This document shows positions 5,875 through 9,592 of a stretch of 9,592 nt of DNA, piece after piece. The notes beneath the pieces were generated by a model. The model saw only the letters and a list, made by a program, of their open reading frames with translations, ran no database searches and was not told where the DNA came from. The translations under genes were made by a program, and so were the position numbers. Source of the DNA: Candidatus Cloacimonadota bacterium (GTDB lineage Bacteria; Cloacimonadota; Cloacimonadia; JGIOTU-2). Location: positions 1 through 9,592 of the forward strand of contig JAGHCS010000137.1 in assembly GCA_021160355.1 (NCBI GenBank), written 5' to 3'. Each line of letters starts with the position of its first letter. The first letter of the stretch is position 1.

Positions 5875-7653
5875 TTATGATTTTATCACTGCATCAAATT
5901 TACATGCGGTCATACAGGCGCCGCACTTTATGCAGATATCTTGATTAATTGTATGAACTTCTTTCTTTTCACCTGAGATCGCATCGACCAGACACGCGCG
6001 TTTGCATGCTCCGCATCCGATACATTTATCTTCAAGTATCTCGTACTTTACGAGGTCTTTGCACGCACCTGCAGGACATGTTTTATCATTGATGTGCGCT
6101 TCATATTCATCCCGGAAATACTTGATCGTTGTTAGTACTGGATTAGGAGCAGTCTGACCGAGTCCGCACAAAGAACCTTTTATGATCTTTTTCGAAAGGT
6201 CTTCCAGCTTTTCAATATCACCCTTTTCACCTTTGCCCTGCGTAATTCTATTTAGGATTTCGAGCATTCGCTTGGTTCCGATTCGGCAGAATGTACATTT
6301 TCCACATGATTCATCCTGGGTGAAATTCAGGAAGAAACGAGCCATATCAACCATGCAGGTAGTATCATCCATGACGACCATGCCGCCCGAACCCATTATC
6401 GCACCTGTTTTTGTGAGTGAGTCATAATCAACAGGAGTATCGAGGAGACTTTCAGGAATACATCCACCGGAAGGACCGCCAAGCTGAACTGCTTTGAACT
6501 TTCTATTATCTATTATTCCACCGCCGACTTTATAGATCACATCGCGGAGTGTCATACCCATTGGAACTTCTACAAGTCCACCATTCTTTATTTTACCAGT
6601 GAGTGCGAATACTTTTGTGCCCTTGCTCTTTTCAGTGCCGAAATCTGCATATTTCTTTGCGCCATTACGGATTATCCACGCAACATTTGAGTAGGTTTCA
6701 ACATTATTAATATTGGTTGGCTTCCCCCACAAACCGGATTCTGCCGGATAAGGAGGACGAAGCGTAGGCATTCCCCTTTTCCCTTCAATCGATTTCATGA
6801 GTGCAGTTTCTTCTCCGCACACAAAAGCACCAGCGCCTTCATATACTGTAAGATCAAAATCGAAATCCGATCCAAGAATATTTTTTCCGATAAAACCTTT
6901 TTCTTTGGCTTTTTCGATGGCAATTCGGAGTCGTTTTACTGCAAGTGGATATTCCGCACGGCAATAGATAAAACCTGTATCCGAGCCAATTGCATACGCA
7001 GCGATCAGCATGCCTTCAAGAACTTCATGTGGATCTCCTTCGAGCACACTTCTGTCCATGAAAGCGCCCGGATCTCCTTCATCAGCATTACAGATCACAT
7101 ATTTTTTATCTGCATAATTGTTATATGCAAACTGCCATTTCAACCCGGTTGGGAAACCTGCACCACCACGTCCACGCAAGCCGCTCTCTTTTATCTCATC
7201 GATCACATCGACAGGGGACATGTCTTTTATGACTTTTTGCAGTGCTTCATAACCACCACGTTCTATATACTCATCGATGGATTCAGGATTGATCACTCCG
7301 CAATTGCGAAGTACGATTCTTGTCTGATAATCGAGTATTTCTTTCTCTTTTCCACCGAACTTGTCGGAAACAACAATATGCTCTGTGAGAGGTTTCTTCT
7401 CAATCAAATGTGCTGTCAGGATATCTTCAATATCCACTGCATTAAGATAGCCATACATAGTGCTGCCAAATTCATCATCTTCGATCTCCATAAGCACTTC
7501 TGCATAGCACATCCCGATACAACCGGTGTGCTCCAATTGGGCTTTCACATCATGCTCTTTGAGAAAAGCTTCCACTTTCTCAAGAACATCTAAACCGCCA
7601 GCTGCAATTCCGCAGCTCGCTAAACCGACTTTTATTCTTACTGAATTTTCCAA
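5875..7653 (-). CDS. nuoF: NuoF/HydB-like NADH-binding FMN iron-sulfur subunit
   Basis: A 592-residue NADH-oxidising subunit of the NuoF/HydB type. The N-terminal thioredoxin-like domain (1-90) has only three obvious cluster cysteines (Cys14, 45, 49). The FMN/NADH core shows Gly-Leu-Arg-Gly-Arg-Gly-Gly-Ala-Gly-Phe-Pro (158-168), Asp-Glu-Gly-Asp-Pro-Gly-Ala (191-197) and Cys-Gly-Glu-Glu-Thr-Ala-Leu (279-285). The [4Fe-4S] N3-type site is Cys450, 453, 456 with Cys496. The C-terminus adds Cys526/531 and a 2x[4Fe-4S] ferredoxin (Cys544, 547, 550, 554 and 574, 577, 580, 584). Plain complex I NuoF is near 430-450 residues; these end domains mark the soluble HydB/HndC/HylB group, which includes bifurcating enzymes. 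The start is TTG at 7651-7653 with GGAGAG just upstream; the next ATG is at residue 48, inside the N-terminal domain. The gene begins 41 nt after the NuoE-like stop. The symbol marks the family, not membership of complex I. Confidence 0.94.
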   Translation of the reverse strand: MENSVRIKVGLASCGIAAGGLDVLEKVEAFLKEHDVKAQLEHTGCIGMCYAEVLMEIEDDEFGSTMYGYLNAVDIEDILTAHLIEKKPLTEHIVVSDKFGGKEKEILDYQTRIVLRNCGVINPESIDEYIERGGYEALQKVIKDMSPVDVIDEIKESGLRGRGGAGFPTGLKWQFAYNNYADKKYVICNADEGDPGAFMDRSVLEGDPHEVLEGMLIAAYAIGSDTGFIYCRAEYPLAVKRLRIAIEKAKEKGFIGKNILGSDFDFDLTVYEGAGAFVCGEETALMKSIEGKRGMPTLRPPYPAESGLWGKPTNINNVETYSNVAWIIRNGAKKYADFGTEKSKGTKVFALTGKIKNGGLVEVPMGMTLRDVIYKVGGGIIDNRKFKAVQLGGPSGGCIPESLLDTPVDYDSLTKTGAIMGSGGMVVMDDTTCMVDMARFFLNFTQDESCGKCTFCRIGTKRMLEILNRITQGKGEKGDIEKLEDLSKKIIKGSLCGLGQTAPNPVLTTIKYFRDEYEAHINDKTCPAGACKDLVKYEILEDKCIGCGACKRACLVDAISGEKKEVHTINQDICIKCGACMTACKFDAVIKS

Positions 7654-7656
7654 ATT

Positions 7657-7662
7657 CTCTCC
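7657..7662 (-). promoter_or_regulatory. Ribosome binding site supporting the TTG start of the NuoF-like gene
   Basis: On the minus strand GGAGAG precedes the TTG codon by three bases (GGAG by five). No ATG or GTG in this frame gives a full N-terminal domain, so this site decides the start. Confidence 0.65.
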
Positions 7663-7694
7663 GATCCGATTAAATTCGGTTCGTTATTTATTAA

Positions 7695-8183
7695 TTAATA
7701 TTGAGCTAATATATCTTTGATCTTGTCGGGAGTTAAGCGACCATACGCTTTATCATTGACCATGATAACCGGCGCAAGACTGCAACATCCAAGGCATGCG
7801 ACTTCTTCGACTGTGAATTTCAGATCTTTTGTCGTACCACCGGGTTCGACTTTCAATTCTTCATAAAGCGCTTCTGAAATTTTGGGGGCATTGGCAACAT
7901 GACATGCAGTTCCGTGGCAAATACGGATGATATTCTTCCCGATTGGATGCAAACGAAATTGTGTATAAAATGTTGCGACACCATAAATCTCGGAGACAGG
8001 TATTTTTGTTTTTTCAGATATATATTCCAGGGCTTCTTTGGAAAGAAATCCAAGCTGTGCCTGGGTATTTTGTAAGATGGGAATCAGGGCACCTTTTCTG
8101 CCTTCAAATTCGCGTAAGACCACATCAATTTTATCGAAATCACTTTCTACCATGTATGGAGTCCTTGATTGATTTTTGGACAT
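7695..8183 (-). CDS. nuoE: NuoE/HydC-like [2Fe-2S] subunit
   Basis: A 162-residue (or 152-residue) small subunit of the NuoE/HydC thioredoxin-like ferredoxin family. An N-terminal helical part is followed by Ile-Tyr-Gly-Val-Ala-Thr-Phe-Tyr-x-Gln-Phe (66-76), a family hallmark. The [2Fe-2S] ligands are Cys89-x4-Cys94 and Cys130-x3-Cys134. It docks on the NuoF-like subunit and takes part in electron transfer from the FMN. It is the first gene of the three-gene minus-strand operon. The furthest upstream ATG (8181-8183) has no clear ribosome binding site. The ATG at 8151-8153 (Met11) has AAGGA eight bases before it, and family homologues need little before that point, so I favour Met11 as the real start (7695-8153). 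There is no signal peptide; cytoplasmic. Confidence 0.95.
   Translation of the reverse strand: MSKNQSRTPYMVESDFDKIDVVLREFEGRKGALIPILQNTQAQLGFLSKEALEYISEKTKIPVSEIYGVATFYTQFRLHPIGKNIIRICHGTACHVANAPKISEALYEELKVEPGGTTKDLKFTVEEVACLGCCSLAPVIMVNDKAYGRLTPDKIKDILAQY
8162..8166 (-). promoter_or_regulatory. Ribosome binding site pointing to an internal start of the NuoE-like gene
   Basis: On the minus strand AAGGA lies eight bases before the ATG at 8151-8153, giving a 152-residue protein. The upstream ATG at 8181-8183 is preceded only by AC-rich sequence with no purine box. Confidence 0.55.
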
Positions 8184-8201
8184 GTTGAATGGTTGTGTCT
8201 C

Positions 8202-8212
8202 TGAGCAGTCAA
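8202..8212. promoter_or_regulatory. Second copy of the 11-nt shared motif, upstream of the redox operon
   Basis: TGAGCAGTCAA, read as TTGACTGCTCA toward the operon, lies about 20-50 nt upstream of the two candidate NuoE starts. It matches the copy at 821-831 exactly. It sits directly after the weak promoter-like boxes described at 8213-8241, so it would overlap the transcription start, a common place for a repressor site. Confidence 0.35.
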
Positions 8213-8241
8213 GTTATTTGGATAAATGCTTTTGAACTCAA
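8213..8241 (-). promoter_or_regulatory. Weak candidate promoter of the redox operon
   Basis: On the minus strand TTGAGT (8241-8236), a 17-nt spacer and AATAAC (8218-8213) resemble a sigma-70 promoter with four of six matches in each box. The -10 lacks the final T. The 147-nt gap behind the lipoprotein gene shows no clear terminator, so read-through from that gene is also possible. Confidence 0.22.
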
Positions 8242-8330
8242 AAATGAGCAAAAAATACCTTAAATACTTTATCTAAGAGTTCTGTTTTCCGATAAAGATT
8301 TTCAAATAATAGAGATCAAATTACAAACTA

Positions 8331-9398
8331 TTAATGATATGAACCTACAAATGAAACATCCCCAAGCAATAAATTATAACCATAATCTTGTATAGTCCAA
8401 GTCTGTCCACCATCAACAGTATGTAAAACCATACCAAGATCTATTTTCCCACCATAGGGACCAACCACCCAGGCTTCATTCTTATTTAATGGAGAAATTC
8501 TGTATAGCAAATAACCTCCTGATGAACCGGGTGGGTCTTGTAACTCCCAATTCTCTCCTCCGTTTATTGTATAAAATATTTGTCCAACATCTTCTACGAC
8601 CCATGCTATATCTTCACTTATTGCACAAACACCATTTGCATCCCATTCTGGAGAGATATCGGTCTTTTGTACTTCCCAGTTACCGCCACCATTAGAAGTA
8701 TGAAGAATTGTTCTTCCATGTCCTACAGCCCATAAACAGGAATCTGATGCTGCACTTATTTCAATCATTCCTCGTTCTGAAAGGAATTCACCTTGAGCTT
8801 GATGAACCCATGTATCACCATAATCTGAAGAATGAATTATTGTTCCACCTAAATGGTCCTCATTACCACATACCCAAATCTTATCGTCAACAACAGCAAT
8901 GGAAGATAAATTATAAGATAAAAAGGAAGTGTCAGCTTTGGACACCCAATTAGTGCCGCCGTCATCTGTATAAAGAATTGTGTTAGCTGCGCCTACTGCC
9001 CATATTTCATACTCATTACAAACATACAATCCAAGCAATTCTGTATCCGGTATGTCACCTCTGTTTCCGATGCGTTGCCAGTTTTGCCCGCCATTTGTTG
9101 TTTTCAGGATAGTTGCCCATCCATCAGCAGACCCACCTACTACCCATGCAGTTAAGGAATCAACAGCTCTTACTGCATTAAGATTAATATTCGGTACTGT
9201 TAACGTATCTCCCTGGCGGACCCATGTTTGTCCGCTGTTCGCGGTTTTGAGGATTGTTCCATACCCATTATCAGAATCACCAACAACCCAACCAATATGA
9301 TATTTTTCATTGCTTGGACTCGTGCTTTTTTCGCAACAGGTAGAGATGATAAATAGTATTAACGAAAACAAAATCACTGCAATAACTAATTTTTTCAT
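8331..9398 (-). CDS. Lipoprotein with seven BNR/YCF48-type repeats (predicted seven-bladed beta-propeller)
   Basis: A 355-residue exported protein. Residues 1-20 form a signal peptide (Met-Lys-Lys, then a hydrophobic run) ending in Ile-Ser-Thr-Cys21-Cys22. This is a loose lipobox (Thr at -1) followed by Glu-Lys-Ser-Thr-Ser-Pro-Ser, a tether typical of FCB-group lipoproteins. The mature part has seven Asp-box-like units with the pattern (T/S)-x-x-x-G-x-x-W, beginning near residues 48, 96, 140, 186, 230, 273 and 323. Each is preceded by a Trp-Val-Val-Gly/Trp-Ala-Val-Gly strand (near 37, 85, 133, 175, 223, 266, 310). Seven complete units spaced 43-50 residues apart make a full propeller and nothing else. 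The related YCF48/HCF136 family assists photosystem II assembly in phototrophs; nothing here suggests photosynthesis. Likely a membrane-anchored binding protein; the ligand is unknown. The start is supported by GGAGG at 9403-9407. Confidence 0.88.
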   Translation of the reverse strand: MKKLVIAVILFSLILFIISTCCEKSTSPSNEKYHIGWVVGDSDNGYGTILKTANSGQTWVRQGDTLTVPNINLNAVRAVDSLTAWVVGGSADGWATILKTTNGGQNWQRIGNRGDIPDTELLGLYVCNEYEIWAVGAANTILYTDDGGTNWVSKADTSFLSYNLSSIAVVDDKIWVCGNEDHLGGTIIHSSDYGDTWVHQAQGEFLSERGMIEISAASDSCLWAVGHGRTILHTSNGGGNWEVQKTDISPEWDANGVCAISEDIAWVVEDVGQIFYTINGGENWELQDPPGSSGGYLLYRISPLNKNEAWVVGPYGGKIDLGMVLHTVDGGQTWTIQDYGYNLLLGDVSFVGSYH

Positions 9399-9422
9399 GT
9401 GTCCTCCGGTTTAATATTATTA

Positions 9423-9443
9423 CTTCATACAAATTTTATGAAG
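9423..9443. repeat. Small inverted repeat upstream of the lipoprotein gene
   Basis: CTTCATA (9423-9429) and TATGAAG (9437-9443) form a 7-bp inverted repeat with a 7-nt loop, about 25 nt upstream of the lipoprotein ATG. It could be an operator or a weak leader hairpin. The rest of 9399-9592 is AT-rich and shows no gene. A weak TCTGAC (9480-9475)/16-nt/TATAAA (9458-9453) pair on the minus strand is the only promoter-like signal I see there. Confidence 0.25.
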
Positions 9444-9592
9444 ATAATGTGATTTATAAACTCTCTTAAAAAAAGTCAGAAGGCAATATATATTTGTCAA
9501 TAATTTCAGAATATGTATTTTTGGACAGATTTAAAAATTGTAAATTATCTTATTTTCTGATGTAAGAACGTTTAATGAAGTATATTTTCGGG

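Noticed and set aside
7027..7593. 188-residue open frame on the plus strand
   Set aside because: It lies wholly antisense to the well-supported NuoF-like gene, has low-complexity His/Phe/Cys-rich content and no family-like motif.
2332..8183. Complex I (NADH:quinone oxidoreductase) operon
   Set aside because: There is no NuoB, C, D, I or membrane subunit, and the NuoG-like gene is fused to a GltD domain that complex I lacks.
8236..8250. Terminator hairpin downstream of the lipoprotein gene
   Set aside because: The CTCA/TGAG stem is only 4 bp, and on the minus strand the T-run comes before the stem instead of after it.
8980..9300. 106-residue plus-strand open frame
   Set aside because: It is antisense to the lipoprotein gene. 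Its internal similarity simply mirrors the repeats of that gene.

Overview
The window carries six protein-coding genes on about 9.6 kb of moderately AT-rich DNA. It looks like a piece of the chromosome of a strictly anaerobic, fermentative bacterium. The signs are a large soluble iron-sulfur/flavin NAD(P)H enzyme complex with no membrane subunits, an NADP-type glutamate dehydrogenase, and a lipoprotein with a Cys-Glu-Lys-Ser-Thr-Ser-Pro type N-terminus and a beta-propeller, a style common in Bacteroidetes/FCB-group lineages such as Cloacimonadota. The taxonomic guess is an inference and is weak. I saw no mobile elements, RNA genes, CRISPR arrays or integration sites.

Layout from left to right. 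A nucleotidyltransferase-fold protein of unknown substrate (9-779, minus) is divergent from gdhA, hexameric NADP-dependent glutamate dehydrogenase (922-2253, plus). The 142-nt gap between them holds a perfect 17-nt palindrome over a promoter-like region and an 11-nt motif that recurs upstream of the redox operon. gdhA ends in a clear intrinsic terminator. Convergent to it is a three-gene minus-strand operon, read from 8183 down to 2332: a NuoE/HydC-like [2Fe-2S] subunit, a NuoF/HydB-like FMN subunit with extra ferredoxin domains at both ends, and a 1177-residue multidomain subunit. Upstream of that, on the same strand, lies a lipoprotein with seven BNR/YCF48-type repeats (8331-9398). The last 194 nt hold no gene.

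The centre of interest is the 1177-residue protein. It joins a NuoG/HydA-type N-terminal [2Fe-2S] domain, a complete GltD/NfnB-type flavoprotein with an NADPH-type nucleotide site, a CxxCxC cysteine cluster, a 2x[4Fe-4S] ferredoxin, and a molybdopterin-oxidoreductase-like domain. That last domain has lost the catalytic Cys/Sec region and the C-terminal cofactor-binding domain. With its NuoE- and NuoF-like partners the complex has a predicted NADH/FMN site and a predicted NADPH/FAD site linked by about a dozen iron-sulfur clusters. It has no hydrogenase H-cluster, no quinone module and no credible formate dehydrogenase active site. The best working model is a soluble, possibly electron-bifurcating NADH/NADPH/ferredoxin transhydrogenase, comparable to the Sporomusa-type Nfn (Stn) enzymes. 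NADP-dependent GdhA next door makes or uses NADPH, so the neighbourhood may link glutamate metabolism to NAD(H)/NADP(H)/ferredoxin balancing. The shared motif upstream of both units would fit co-regulation but is not proof of it.
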